DNA of 64,000 bases from Planctomycetota bacterium (GTDB taxonomy: Bacteria; Planctomycetota; Phycisphaerae; UBA1845; Fen-1342), in NCBI GenBank assembly GCA_018814045.1, contig JAHJAR010000277.1, positions 62,001-126,000 of the forward strand, given 5' to 3'. This document shows, piece after piece, positions 33,376 through 42,266 of this stretch (position 1 is its first letter; every line of letters begins with the position of its first letter). A program made the translations under genes and the position numbers. The notes beneath the pieces were generated by a model that saw nothing but the letters and a program-made list of their open reading frames with translations, had not been told where the DNA came from and did no database searches.

Positions 33376-34818
33376 ATGTCCGCCACCAAGCCGAAGAAAC
33401 GCGTCCCGCTACCCGCCAGCGATCACAAACCGGCCCCATACGCCGGGCCGAGCCGCGACGAAGTGCTGGCCCTGCGGCGCGAGTACCTCAACCCCGGCAT
33501 CGTGACGTACTACCAGGAGCCGATCTGCATCATCGAAGGACACATGCAGTACCTCTGGGATGAGACCGGCAAGCAGTACCTCGACGCCATCGCCGGAATC
33601 GTCACCGTCTCGGTCGGGCACTGCCACCCGAAGATCACCGAGCGTGTGCGCGAGCAGGTCGGCAAGCTCGTTCACACGACGACGATCTACCTGCATCCCA
33701 CCATCGCGCAGTACGCCTGCGAAATGGCCCGCCGCATGCCCGACGGTTCAGACCTGAAAGTGTCCTACTTCACCAGCTCCGGCAGCGAGGCCAACGACCT
33801 GGCCATCCTCATGGCCCGCCTGCACACCGGCCGGCACGAAGTGCTGACACTCCGCAACTGCTACCATGGCGGCATCCACAGCACCATCTCGTTGACCGCC
33901 GTTGGCACGTGGCGCTACCCGGTGCCGGCGGTCGGCGGAATCAAGCACGTGCCGCCGGGCTACTGCTACCGCTGCCCGTTCGGGCTGAGCTACCCGGCGT
34001 GCGACATGAAGTGTGCGCACAGCGTCGAAGACGTGATCCGCTACGAGACCAGCGGTGAGATAGCGTGCTTCATCGCCGAGCCGATCCAGGGCGTCGGCGG
34101 CACCGTCTGCCCGCCACCGGAATACTTCGGCATAGTCTACGACATCGTCCGCAAGCACGGCGGGCTATGCATCGCTGACGAGGTTCAGACCGGCTTCGGG
34201 CGTACCGGTGCGCACTACTGGGGTTTCGAGAACTGGGGGGTGGTCCCCGACCTGGTAACGATGGCCAAGGGCATCGGCAACGGCGCCCCGCTGGGTGCCT
34301 GCACAACGAGACCCGAAATCGCCAAGCACATGGCCAAGCGGCTGCACTTCAACACTTTCGGCGGCAACCCTGTCTCCGCCCTTCAGGGCTTGGCGACGCT
34401 TGAGATCATAGACGAGGAAGACATCCAGCAACGCGCCGCCGACGTGGGCGGCTATCTCAAGACCAAGCTGCTCGAACTCCAAGAGAAGTACGGCGGCAGT
34501 AATCCGAGCCGCGACCGTAAGGGAGCGGTGCAAGGTCAGAACCCCGACCGTAAGGGAGGGGCCCTGATCGGCGAGGTCCGCGGCCTGGGCCTGATGCTCG
34601 GCATCGAGCTGGTCAAAGACCGCCAAACCAAAGAACCCGCGTCAGCCGAAACCGCCGCCATCGTCGAAAAAGCCAAAGACCGCGGCCTGCTGCTCGGCAA
34701 AGGCGGCCTCTACGGCAACGTCATCCGCATCAAGCCGCCGATGTGCATCACCAAGGCGGATTGCGATTTCCTGGTTGATTGTCTGGATGAGTGCATCGAG
34801 GCGACAGCGAGCGCATAG
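33376..34818 (+). CDS. Class III aminotransferase, AGXT2/3-aminoisobutyrate type
   Basis: A 480-residue PLP enzyme, start ATG at 33376 with GAGGAGA seven bases upstream. '[20 protein letters not shown]' binds the cofactor phosphate, '[15 protein letters not shown]' holds the ring-binding Asp, and K298 in '[13 protein letters not shown]' is the Schiff-base lysine. It resembles alanine-glyoxylate/(R)-3-aminoisobutyrate-pyruvate aminotransferases, giving the semialdehyde used by MmsA. Residues about 376-396 ('[20 protein letters not shown]') are an insertion relative to the family, lying between the 'LQEKYGG' helix and '[13 protein letters not shown]'. It is encoded by two tandem copies of the CCGCGACCGTAAGGGAGCGG repeat. 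Confidence 0.9.
   Translation: MSATKPKKRVPLPASDHKPAPYAGPSRDEVLALRREYLNPGIVTYYQEPICIIEGHMQYLWDETGKQYLDAIAGIVTVSVGHCHPKITERVREQVGKLVHTTTIYLHPTIAQYACEMARRMPDGSDLKVSYFTSSGSEANDLAILMARLHTGRHEVLTLRNCYHGGIHSTISLTAVGTWRYPVPAVGGIKHVPPGYCYRCPFGLSYPACDMKCAHSVEDVIRYETSGEIACFIAEPIQGVGGTVCPPPEYFGIVYDIVRKHGGLCIADEVQTGFGRTGAHYWGFENWGVVPDLVTMAKGIGNGAPLGACTTRPEIAKHMAKRLHFNTFGGNPVSALQGLATLEIIDEEDIQQRAADVGGYLKTKLLELQEKYGGSNPSRDRKGAVQGQNPDRKGGALIGEVRGLGLMLGIELVKDRQTKEPASAETAAIVEKAKDRGLLLGKGGLYGNVIRIKPPMCITKADCDFLVDCLDECIEATASA
34506..34561 (+). repeat. Palindromic repeat inserted in frame in the aminotransferase gene
   Basis: Two tandem copies: GAGCCGCGACCGTAAGGGAG-CGGT at 34506-34529 and the variant CCCCGACCGTAAGGGAGGGG at 34542-34561. 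The first differs by one base from the intergenic copy at 32238-32261, 2.2 kb away. The reading frame through both is open and encodes 'SRDRKGAV' and 'PDRKGGA'. Confidence 0.8.
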
Positions 34819-34826
34819 GGCCGACC

Positions 34827-35348
34827 ATGAGTGAGCCACCCCGGCCGCCGTTCTTCTACGCGTTGCAGCCCAAGACGTGGACGTGGGATCGCTTCTACAA
34901 GATCTTCGTGACCGAGCGCGCGGTTTGTGGGGCCTGGATCGCGGGGCAGTTCTACGACCGGGAATCGGAAGAATCGGCCGGAATGATGTTCACGGCCAGC
35001 CTGGGGCCACTGGGGTTCCTGCTCGGACCACTGATAAACCGGTGGGTCAAGCGGGCGACAAGCCAGCGGCACGAGCATGAGGGGCGTTACGAAACGATCG
35101 ACCCGGACGGGCCCGATTTCCTCACCGCCGACAAGCGGAACTTCCGCCTGCCGCGCCTGGACATCGCGAGCGTGGCGATCAAGCCCGGCGGGACGCTGAC
35201 CAGGATGCACGCCATGCGGAAAGGCGCCCGGCTGGAGATCACGGAAGTCCGTGGTACGAAGCGGCGGTTCATTCTCGTGGGCGACGAGTGCGGCATACGC
35301 GCACGCGAGGCGCTCGGCGGCCTCGTTTCCGATCTTGGCAGCGCATAG
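34827..35348 (+). CDS. Hypothetical protein, possible PH-like domain
   Basis: A 173-residue protein 8 bases after the aminotransferase stop. N-terminal aromatic-rich start 'PPFFYALQPKTWTWDRFYKI', one hydrophobic stretch 'TASLGPLGFLLGPLI', then a beta-rich C-terminal half ('RLPRLDIASVAIKPGGTLTR', 'RLEITEVRGTKRRFILVG') that resembles membrane-associated PH-like folds. No family assigned. It may only be cotranscribed by position, as nothing ties it to the pyrimidine pathway. Confidence 0.6.
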   Translation: MSEPPRPPFFYALQPKTWTWDRFYKIFVTERAVCGAWIAGQFYDRESEESAGMMFTASLGPLGFLLGPLINRWVKRATSQRHEHEGRYETIDPDGPDFLTADKRNFRLPRLDIASVAIKPGGTLTRMHAMRKGARLEITEVRGTKRRFILVGDECGIRAREALGGLVSDLGSA

Positions 35349-35393
35349 TGCCGGGCCTGTCCCAGGCCTTCGTTGGCAGCCCGGTTTAGCAGG

Positions 35394-35487
35394 GTAGATG
35401 GGGATGAAAGCCCGTTGCTCCTTCAAAAGCCAAGTTTCCAGGCTGGTGTTGTACCAGCCAGAGCAACGGGCTTTCATCCCCATCTAC
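35394..35487. repeat. Perfect 27-bp inverted repeat (hairpin or MITE-like element)
   Basis: GTAGATGGGGATGAAAGCCC plus GTTGCTC (35394-35420) is repeated exactly inverted at 35461-35487. The 40-base loop contains a second perfect hairpin GGCTGGT-gttgt-ACCAGCC. It lies between convergent genes and its right end overlaps the stop codon of the UROD-family gene. It can serve both transcripts as a terminator-like structure; the long perfect arms also resemble a miniature inverted-repeat element. No target duplication was identified. Confidence 0.8.
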
Positions 35488-36566
35488 GACCCGTTGAACT
35501 CGGCCAGCGCCTCGATCATCGCCAGGTAGCTGTCCGGGGGAATGTAGTCGGGGATGCTGTTGCCGGAGCCGGCCGCGTAGCCGCCGTGGTCGGCGGTGTG
35601 TGCGAGGATTCCGAGCGTCCGGGCGCGGATCGCACTTTCCTCGCCGACCGCGAGTAGGTGCACGTCCACTCCGCCGAGCACGCCGATACGCTCGTTCCAC
35701 TGATCGTAAAACTGCTCGACGGGCTGGATCGCGTCTTCGAAGCTGTGCTTGGCATCGATTGCGGTCTGCTCGACGATCGTCGACATGACGGATCGCGTGT
35801 CGCCGCACGTGTGCAAAAGAAACGGCCGGCCATGCTGGTGGGCCAGATCCGCAAAGCGGCGGTACCAGGGGAAAACGTTGGCTTCGAGCACCTTAGGCGA
35901 GACCAGCAAGCCGTGCTTGTGCCCGAGATCGTCGCCGAGCCAGATGGCACAGACCGCGTCCATCTGGCAATAGACCTCGAACACCGCTCGAATCGTCTCG
36001 CCGACGCGCTGGAGCACGGCGCCGACGAGCGCCGGGTCGCGGCGCGTAGCCAGCATGAAGCGCTGCATGCCGATCAGATCCATGGCGAATTCGAGCACGC
36101 CGCCGGTGAAGCCGACCAGGGCCATTCCGTCGGGCAGCGCCGCTGCGGCGGTTTCTATCGGACCGAAGTCGATGTCGCCAGCCGTTGGCCAGGCGAAGCG
36201 TTCGAAGTCGTCCATTGTGCCGATTGGCCCGCCGTGCTCGTCGGCCCATTCCCGCGCGGCGTGAGCCTGTGCAGGACCATCCTCCGCGTGCAATCTCTGC
36301 ACCGTGAAGGGGGCCACCGCCGAACTGCGGACCACGTCATAGCCCAGGCGATGATGCAGACGCACGTTCTGCCGCACGGCGGCGTCCCGGCTGGCCCGCT
36401 GATCCACACCCGTCGGTACCGGCTCGTCGAGTAGTGCGGAGACGACCTTTGGATGTACGGCCAGTTCGAGCATGGGAATCCGATCCGGTCGTTCACGCCG
36501 CAGTACCTGTAGAAGACGCCGGCAATCCGGCTGTGGTTGCGGCAAGCGCTCGACTCGTGCGTGCAT
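35484..36566 (-). CDS. Uroporphyrinogen-decarboxylase-family protein
   Basis: A 360-residue TIM-barrel protein of the UROD/MtaA/CmuA group. N-terminal 'RRERPDRIPMLELAVHPKVV' and central 'VGFTGGVLEFAMDLIGMQRF' are typical. The HxCG motif of zinc-dependent methyltransferases of this group is present ('FLLHTCGDTRSVM'), but the second cysteine expected near the C terminus ('...spgC..p') is replaced in 'AAGSGNSIPDYIPPD'. True HemE signature residues were not seen, so a role in corrinoid-linked methyl transfer or another decarboxylation is more likely than heme synthesis. Standalone gene. Confidence 0.8.
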   Translation of the reverse strand: MHARVERLPQPQPDCRRLLQVLRRERPDRIPMLELAVHPKVVSALLDEPVPTGVDQRASRDAAVRQNVRLHHRLGYDVVRSSAVAPFTVQRLHAEDGPAQAHAAREWADEHGGPIGTMDDFERFAWPTAGDIDFGPIETAAAALPDGMALVGFTGGVLEFAMDLIGMQRFMLATRRDPALVGAVLQRVGETIRAVFEVYCQMDAVCAIWLGDDLGHKHGLLVSPKVLEANVFPWYRRFADLAHQHGRPFLLHTCGDTRSVMSTIVEQTAIDAKHSFEDAIQPVEQFYDQWNERIGVLGGVDVHLLAVGEESAIRARTLGILAHTADHGGYAAGSGNSIPDYIPPDSYLAMIEALAEFNGS

Positions 36567-36721
36567 CGCGCTGATCCTGCTGAAAGAGCCAAATCACGCC
36601 CTTCGATCTGTCGCGTATACTACCACGGATGTGGTCCGGGCAGCCTCGTCAGGCCGTTGGCGATGGTCGCCGGCAAACGCGACGAGGCGGTTGAGCCAGG
36701 GATGCACAGGAGTTGTGCTTG

Positions 36722-39205
36722 ATGAAGAACCATGAACTGATCGCAATCGACGGCGGCGGCGGCTGCACGCGGCGTCACGCGATCAAGATCTTTGCGGCTT
36801 GTGCGGGCGGTGCGGTGCTGGGCCGCTGCGTTCCGCGCGCCTGGGCCGATCTGCCCTGGAGCGAAGAGCCGCCGGCAGCGTTGCTTTCCGGCGATTCAAA
36901 ACCGCTCGCGCTTGGCCGGGAGTCTTCGTACAAGTCGGCGGCGCGGCAGGCGTATCCGGCGTTGGCGCGGGAGCCCAGTGGTAAGCGGTTGTGGACAACC
37001 TGGTCACAGTTGCACGGCGACCGCGAGGCGATCCTGCTACGCTGCTTCGATATCCGCGATGAGAAGTGGAATGACGTGCAGTCCGTGTCAACTCCGGACG
37101 CCGACGCGGCAACGGCCGCCTATGAAGCGGAGTTGGCGTTTGTTGGCGGTCGCGTCGTGGTGGTGTGGTCGCAGTGGAACGGTGACGGCTGGACGCTGCA
37201 TGTCCGGTCGTTCGATCCGCAGACCGGCCAATTCGGTGATGCTCAGACGCTGGCCGGCACGCCGGGGGCGGGCGAGGTGCACTGTCACGCGGCGCTGGCG
37301 GCCGGGCACGAGCGGGCCCTGGTCGTCTGGCAGGGCAAGGCCGGCGGGAGCGAGCGCTACGCCGTGTTCGGCCGGCTGTTGGATGTCCGCGGCGCGCCGC
37401 TTGGGGATGTGTTCGGGATGGGCGTTGACGAAGAGCGCGACTGTTGCCGGCCGGCGGTTGCGGCGCGCCCGGATGGCAGCGGTTTCGCGGTCGCGTACGA
37501 GCGCCACGATCAGCCCGGGACGCAGAACATCTACGTCGCACAGCTCAATGCGGATGGTGTGCCGATTGGACAGCCACAGGCGCTGACGCAGCACGCGGCG
37601 AGCGACGTGGCGCCGGCGTTGGCGTTCGCTCCAGATGGCGGGTGGCTGTGGGTGGCGTGGCACTCAAACCGGCAGGGTACGCAGGCCTGGGACGTAACGC
37701 CCTGGTATCGCCTCGCCGCCTTGCGCACCGGTGACAATACATGGCACGAGCCGGCAACCCGCGCAGCGCCGGCGGAGGGGAGTGAGCGCGGAACCGTGCA
37801 AGGCTTCGAGCTCGTCCGGCTGGCCGTTTCGCCGAACGGTGTCGTATGCGTTCTGGGCCGCGCGTCGCACAATTTTTACGTGCAGTACTACGGGCGTGAT
37901 GGCCGGTCTCCGCTATACCGTCTGCCGCAGGACGGTTGGGGTGGCCGGGGACGGCTGTTGCGGGGAGAGTTTGACAGCACGGGCGGGCTGTGGGTGGCGC
38001 GGCGCGATCTGGGCACGAACGTGCTCGGTCGCATCGGCGGGTTTGAAACACTGACCGGGCCGCCACCGGTGCAGCCGCGCAATGTCGCCAAACGCGCTGA
38101 GACAGTTGCTGTTGCGGGGCAGACGCCGCGATACGCCTGGCCCGAGTCCGCGATACCCACCGCGGGTTTGAAGCTCTATTTCGGCGATATCCACGGGCAT
38201 TCCTGGCAGAGCGACGGCATGGGCGACCCGGAAGCGTCGCACCTGCGGGCGCGCGACGTGTTCCAGGACGATTTTCACGCATTGACGGACCACGACTACT
38301 TCGTCGGCAAACGGCTGAACGACGCCCAGTGGCAGGAGCAGAAGGACGTCGCCGAGCACTACCACGAGGCGGGCAAATTCGTGCCGCTGTTTGGGCAGGA
38401 ATGGACGACGCCGCGTGTGAAGCAACCGCACGGCTGGGGGCATTTCAACATCTACAGCGCCGATCCGACGATCCCGCTGCTGGACCACAAAGACCCGCGC
38501 TGGCGCGACCTGCCGGAGTTGTATGCGGCCCTGCGTCCCTACGAGGCGATTGCGATTCCGCACCATATCGGCTGGACGGGCGTGCCGTGGGAGACGCTGG
38601 ACCCGGGACTGACGCCGGTAGTCGAGATCTGCTCGGTACACGGGGCCTTCGAGTACGAGGGCAACGAACCGATTCGGCATCGAGGGGGGATGAGCGGGTG
38701 CTTCTACCGCGACGGGCTGGCCGCGGGTCTACGCGTGGGCGTGGCCGGCGGCTCGGATCAGCATGGTCTGACGTGGCACCATGGCATCTGCTGGAAGCGC
38801 AATGCGTTTCGGGCAGGACTGACGGGGGTCTGGGCACCCGAATTAACCCGCGCGGCGATTCTGGACGCATTTCGTGCCCGGCGGACGTTTGCAACGACCG
38901 GCGTGAAGCTGCAACTCTGCTTCGCCGTCAACGACGCGTTGATGGGCGCTTGCATCGAGAGCGCCGCGCTGCCAACGTTGCGTGTTGACGTGGCCGTGCC
39001 GCCGGAGGAAGGGCGGCTGGCGTGGCTCGAGATCATCCGTGATGGCCGGTGTGTTCACCAGTACGGCGGTGAGGCGCAGCGCAGCCGGTATACCTTCGTC
39101 GATGCGACCAGTCCGGCGGGCGTCACCCACAGCTACTATCTGCGTGTGCGACTAGCGGGCGGCGACATGGCGTGGTCGAGCCCGGTGTGGGTCCGGCGGG
39201 TCTGA
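36722..39205 (+). CDS. Secreted DUF3604/PHP-like metallohydrolase with N-terminal propeller-like domain
   Basis: An 827-residue protein started at the ATG at 36722; AGGAG lies 9 bases upstream. The N terminus resembles a Tat signal ('CTRRHAIKIFAACAGGAVLG'). Residues about 70-460 contain repeated beta blades of BNR/WD-like type ('SDVAPALAFAPDGGWLWVAW'). The C-terminal half has PHP-type metal motifs: 'LYFGDIHGHSWQSDG', 'DFHALTDHDYFVG', 'AIAIPHHIGWTG' and 'GVAGGSDQHGLTWH'. Proteins of this kind are abundant in planctomycetes beside sulfatases; their reaction is unknown, and phosphoesterase or lyase activity is a guess. Confidence 0.8.
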   Translation: MKNHELIAIDGGGGCTRRHAIKIFAACAGGAVLGRCVPRAWADLPWSEEPPAALLSGDSKPLALGRESSYKSAARQAYPALAREPSGKRLWTTWSQLHGDREAILLRCFDIRDEKWNDVQSVSTPDADAATAAYEAELAFVGGRVVVVWSQWNGDGWTLHVRSFDPQTGQFGDAQTLAGTPGAGEVHCHAALAAGHERALVVWQGKAGGSERYAVFGRLLDVRGAPLGDVFGMGVDEERDCCRPAVAARPDGSGFAVAYERHDQPGTQNIYVAQLNADGVPIGQPQALTQHAASDVAPALAFAPDGGWLWVAWHSNRQGTQAWDVTPWYRLAALRTGDNTWHEPATRAAPAEGSERGTVQGFELVRLAVSPNGVVCVLGRASHNFYVQYYGRDGRSPLYRLPQDGWGGRGRLLRGEFDSTGGLWVARRDLGTNVLGRIGGFETLTGPPPVQPRNVAKRAETVAVAGQTPRYAWPESAIPTAGLKLYFGDIHGHSWQSDGMGDPEASHLRARDVFQDDFHALTDHDYFVGKRLNDAQWQEQKDVAEHYHEAGKFVPLFGQEWTTPRVKQPHGWGHFNIYSADPTIPLLDHKDPRWRDLPELYAALRPYEAIAIPHHIGWTGVPWETLDPGLTPVVEICSVHGAFEYEGNEPIRHRGGMSGCFYRDGLAAGLRVGVAGGSDQHGLTWHHGICWKRNAFRAGLTGVWAPELTRAAILDAFRARRTFATTGVKLQLCFAVNDALMGACIESAALPTLRVDVAVPPEEGRLAWLEIIRDGRCVHQYGGEAQRSRYTFVDATSPAGVTHSYYLRVRLAGGDMAWSSPVWVRRV

Positions 39206-39231
39206 CGACGAGAAGACGCGTCACACTCGTG

Positions 39232-39256
39232 AAGCGCGGGCCGGTGGCCCGCGCTT
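39232..39256. terminator. Hairpin between convergent genes
   Basis: AAGCGCGGGCC-ggt-GGCCCGCGCTT, a perfect 11-bp stem 26 bases after the metallohydrolase stop. On the minus strand the same hairpin can serve the convergent glycosidase gene. No U tract follows. Confidence 0.5.
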
Positions 39257-39379
39257 GCCGCGGCCATTGGCCGTTGCCCGGCTCCTGACGTGGCTGCTCC
39301 GCCGGGGTGCTGCAACGACGCTTGAGAGTTTGCTGACGCGGGGGCACCGTACCCGGACGCGACACTCGGCGCGGCTGTC

Positions 39380-41725
39380 CTATATCCCGAAGGCCTCTTG
39401 GAAGACGGAGAAGTCGGCCAGGTCCACGTCATTGTCGAGGTCGAAGTCGAACAGGTCACCACCGGCTGGGGGCGGCCCGTTGTCGGGGCCGGTCAGGCTG
39501 GGGACGAAGATGCTGAAATCATCGAAGTCCACATCGGCGTCAACGTCGTAATCGCCCGGCAGCCAGGTTCCGAGGGCAAAGTTGGCCTCCGTGTAGCCGG
39601 CACGCTCGATCAGCACCGCCGGGCGCAGCGCGTCGGAGTAACCCGGGAAGCTTGCACTTACCGGGGCCTGCGAGCCTTCGGCTGCGACCGACAACTGCGT
39701 TATCAGGAAGCAACCATTGCCGTCCGTCTGCACGAGCGGGAAGCCGTTGACCTTGACCGTGGCGTCGTCGATGGGTGCGCCGGTCGCGCCATCGGTTACA
39801 CGTCCGTAGATATTCCCCTCTGTGGTGGTGGCCGGATTGCGCCAACTCATCGGGGGCGTCGGGACCGGCTCGGGGAATACGGTTGCGGCGGTGTACGTGT
39901 ACCAACTCCAGTCTGCGCCACCATCGCATGTGGCAGCATAGGAGTACGTGCAGATGCCGTCGGCGTCGGCGTTCTGGGCATACTGGATCTCGTAGGCACT
40001 GTCGGCGAAGTCATTCAGATAGATGCCCGGGCCAACGACCATGTGGCGATCGTAGCGCCACAGCATCTCCTGGTTGACCCAGTTGCGGTACCAACTGGGA
40101 TACGTGTCATAATCGTAGTAGGTCATCGGGATGGCGGTGTCGAGATAGCCCTCTTCCATCCACTCGCGCCAGTTCTGGAAGCGCGCCCAGGCGCTCGTGT
40201 TTTCGAAGTTCGAGGGGGCGTCGCCCCACGTGATCAACGCGGCGCTGAACCGCAGCGGCTGGCGAGGGTTGCTCGTGTTGCTGGCCACTTCGGTTTGCGT
40301 CCGCCGTACGACCTCGGTTACGCCGCGTCGGCGAAAATCGCTCCACGGCTCATAGTCGGTCGCCGGCGTGCCGGAGTAGCCCGTGATGGTCTGAAAGCGC
40401 TCGAGGCCAGAGTTGGCGTACCACGTGTAGGCCGGGTAGCCGGCGGCGGGATTGGTGTAGCGAATGTAGTCCCAGTGGATGCCGTCGATCTCGTAGTTCT
40501 CGACCAGCTCCCGCACGATCGACATCAGGTATTCCTGTGCGTCCGGCGAGCCGGCGTCCAGCGTGTACTTGCCGTCAACCGTACCCGGACCGCCGCCCAT
40601 GTCGCCCTGCAAGACCATCAGCCACTCGGGATGGGCGGTCAGGGTGGCGTTGCCGCTCGGTGGCCAACTGGTGGAGACGCGGAACGCTACTAACCAGGGG
40701 TGGACCTCGAGGCCGACCGCATGCGCCTCGGCTACGAGGTACTCGAGCGGATCAAACTGGCCGACGATGTCGCTGGCCTTGGGGACGATGGCCGAGTCCC
40801 AGTAGGCACCGTGCCCGCTGCCGCCGGTGTCCTGGTAGGCCAGGACTTCCGGCACGATCGCGTTGTAGTTGCCGGCCAGGGCGCGGATGATCATGTCGTC
40901 GATGTCCGCCTGGCTCTTGAAGCCGAGGTGGAAAGCGTCGGCCCAGAAGCCGCGGAACTCGGGCTCGACGTACGATTCCTCGACAAACACCGCGGTGACG
41001 ATCTTGCTCTGGTCCATCAAGACCGTCGTAGTTGCGGCGTTGGGGTCGTAGGGTTCCGCGCCGCCAGAGACCTCCCAATGGTGGAATTCGTAGCCGCCGT
41101 AGGCCTGAGCGGAGATGTCAACGATCTCGTTCAGATAGTACGTATAGGGGCCGCCTGGGACGGGTTGGGTGGTACCCCAGCCAATCGGGCTGGCCGCCAT
41201 CGTCAGCTCCGCCGTCGTGGTTTCGAGCGTGAAGCGTACGGCGTCGGCGATGACGACGGACGGGTTGGCGCTGTTGTGCAGGGTTACGTAACCGCTGGTG
41301 CCGGCGTTGAACGCGTATGCGCCGAGTGCGTACCAAGTCTCTCCATTGATCTGCTGGTTCACGGTCAGGGGCGTGGAGCCACCCGTGTGGTAGATCGTGA
41401 AGGGGGCATTGTCGGCGCGGTTGCCGCCCGGCACATACCAGGTGGCGACGTTGTAGACGCCGGTCTGGGGCAGGTTGGGGCGCCACTCGACCGCCGCCGG
41501 GTCGGCCCCGTACGCCGTGGTTGCGGCCCAGTTGTAGTCGATACCGTGAGGCTGGCCATAGGCTCCCGAGGTCCACTCGCCGTACAAGATGGTGAACTCG
41601 GGATCGCTGTTGTCGACGGTGACCGTCTGGGCGAGGCTGATGCCGGCGAGGGGGCTGAGGAGCCAGGCCAGGATGAGCCAGGCCAACAGGGGCGCAGTGC
41701 GGTCGAATGGTCTCACAGTGAACAT
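39380..41725 (-). CDS. Secreted family-10-like glycoside hydrolase (GHL10), multidomain
   Basis: A 781-residue exported protein. After a signal peptide ('LLSPLAGISLAQ') comes a golvesin/xanthan-lyase-like beta domain ('GVYNVATWYVPGGNRADNAP'), an InlB-type repeat ('YHFHHWEVSGGA'-like 'GYEFHHWEVSGGAEPYDPN'), and a GHL10 TIM-barrel with 'FRGFWADAFHLGFKSQADID', 'LEVHPWLVAFRVST', 'EIDGIHWDYIRYTNP' and 'IPMTYYDYDTYPSW'. A carboxypeptidase-regulatory-like module and an EF-hand/dockerin-like tail ('DYDVDADVDFDDFSIFV', 'DLDNDVDLADFSVFQ') end it. The annotated ATG touches AGGAG; GTG at 41716 with nine-base spacing may be the true start. Confidence 0.88.
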   Translation of the reverse strand: MFTVRPFDRTAPLLAWLILAWLLSPLAGISLAQTVTVDNSDPEFTILYGEWTSGAYGQPHGIDYNWAATTAYGADPAAVEWRPNLPQTGVYNVATWYVPGGNRADNAPFTIYHTGGSTPLTVNQQINGETWYALGAYAFNAGTSGYVTLHNSANPSVVIADAVRFTLETTTAELTMAASPIGWGTTQPVPGGPYTYYLNEIVDISAQAYGGYEFHHWEVSGGAEPYDPNAATTTVLMDQSKIVTAVFVEESYVEPEFRGFWADAFHLGFKSQADIDDMIIRALAGNYNAIVPEVLAYQDTGGSGHGAYWDSAIVPKASDIVGQFDPLEYLVAEAHAVGLEVHPWLVAFRVSTSWPPSGNATLTAHPEWLMVLQGDMGGGPGTVDGKYTLDAGSPDAQEYLMSIVRELVENYEIDGIHWDYIRYTNPAAGYPAYTWYANSGLERFQTITGYSGTPATDYEPWSDFRRRGVTEVVRRTQTEVASNTSNPRQPLRFSAALITWGDAPSNFENTSAWARFQNWREWMEEGYLDTAIPMTYYDYDTYPSWYRNWVNQEMLWRYDRHMVVGPGIYLNDFADSAYEIQYAQNADADGICTYSYAATCDGGADWSWYTYTAATVFPEPVPTPPMSWRNPATTTEGNIYGRVTDGATGAPIDDATVKVNGFPLVQTDGNGCFLITQLSVAAEGSQAPVSASFPGYSDALRPAVLIERAGYTEANFALGTWLPGDYDVDADVDFDDFSIFVPSLTGPDNGPPPAGGDLFDFDLDNDVDLADFSVFQEAFGI

Positions 41726-41968
41726 CTCCTATCCCCACGGGTCAGCACGGGGTGCGCGGCCGCAGCGAAGCTACGCACCGATACCTGCGCGAAATGCGTC
41801 AGTGCGCAGAACGTCGCAGGAACTCCATACTAGCAAATCTGCTCGCTCAGCACAGCCGGAATCGCCGGCCGGTTCCCGAATCGGGTGAGCGGCGTGCTCA
41901 AGGTTGGGGGCGGCGGTGTTTGCGATAGCGGGTGTCGCTTGGTTGGGCGGAATCAAGCAGTTTTTCTT

Positions 41969-41997
41969 GTTGCCGCGTATGCTGGCTGCTATACTGC
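41969..41997 (+). promoter_or_regulatory. Sigma-70-like promoter
   Basis: TTGTTG at 41969-41974 and TATACT at 41992-41997 with a 17-base spacer. It is the best -35/-10 pair I saw in the window. It would drive the PEP-CTERM gene through a long leader starting near 42004. Confidence 0.6.
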
Positions 41998-42014
41998 GTA
42001 ATTGAGAGGACCGG

Positions 42015-42134
42015 ATGAGGAAGAGGAGTGTCTGGGGGGGCACTCACCAGGATATTGAAAGACGCTGCTTGAGGAAGGAGGCTGACGAGCGGATAGGCCG
42101 CCTGATTCGCGGAAAGAAGCGCGCAAAGCGGTAA
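42015..42134 (+). CDS. Possible 39-residue basic leader peptide
   Basis: A short frame beginning 'MRKRSVWGGTHQDIERRCLR' and ending 'RGKKRAKR', preceded by GAGAGGA four bases before the ATG and located about 10 bases after the predicted transcription start. Very basic, no hydrophobic stretch. It could be a leader peptide, a small nucleic-acid-binding protein or chance. Confidence 0.25.
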   Translation: MRKRSVWGGTHQDIERRCLRKEADERIGRLIRGKKRAKR

Positions 42135-42266
42135 AGTCCGCGGTGTTCGTCCTGCGAGCCAGCACACGCCTGAACCCCGGCAATGCACCGCCAGCCAGGT
42201 GTGGAGAGCCGCAGACATTCTTGGATTGCGATGGTTTGTTCCCTCTATGGAGAAGGAGGTAGGAAC

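Larger units (their letters stand above)
41726..42266. other. Long intergenic leader upstream of the PEP-CTERM gene
   Basis: Contains a good sigma-70-like promoter (41969-41997), then about 265 bases of leader before the GTG start at 42267. The leader has one short frame with a ribosome site (42015-42134). The 41726-41960 part, between the divergent glycosidase and this promoter, shows nothing further. Confidence 0.5.

Noticed and set aside
30566-33439. A single 957-residue minus-strand frame spanning mmsA and the amidase region
   Set aside because: The N-terminal 450 residues are only the reverse complement of the amidase and aminotransferase region. The dehydrogenase has its own start at 32080 with a ribosome site.
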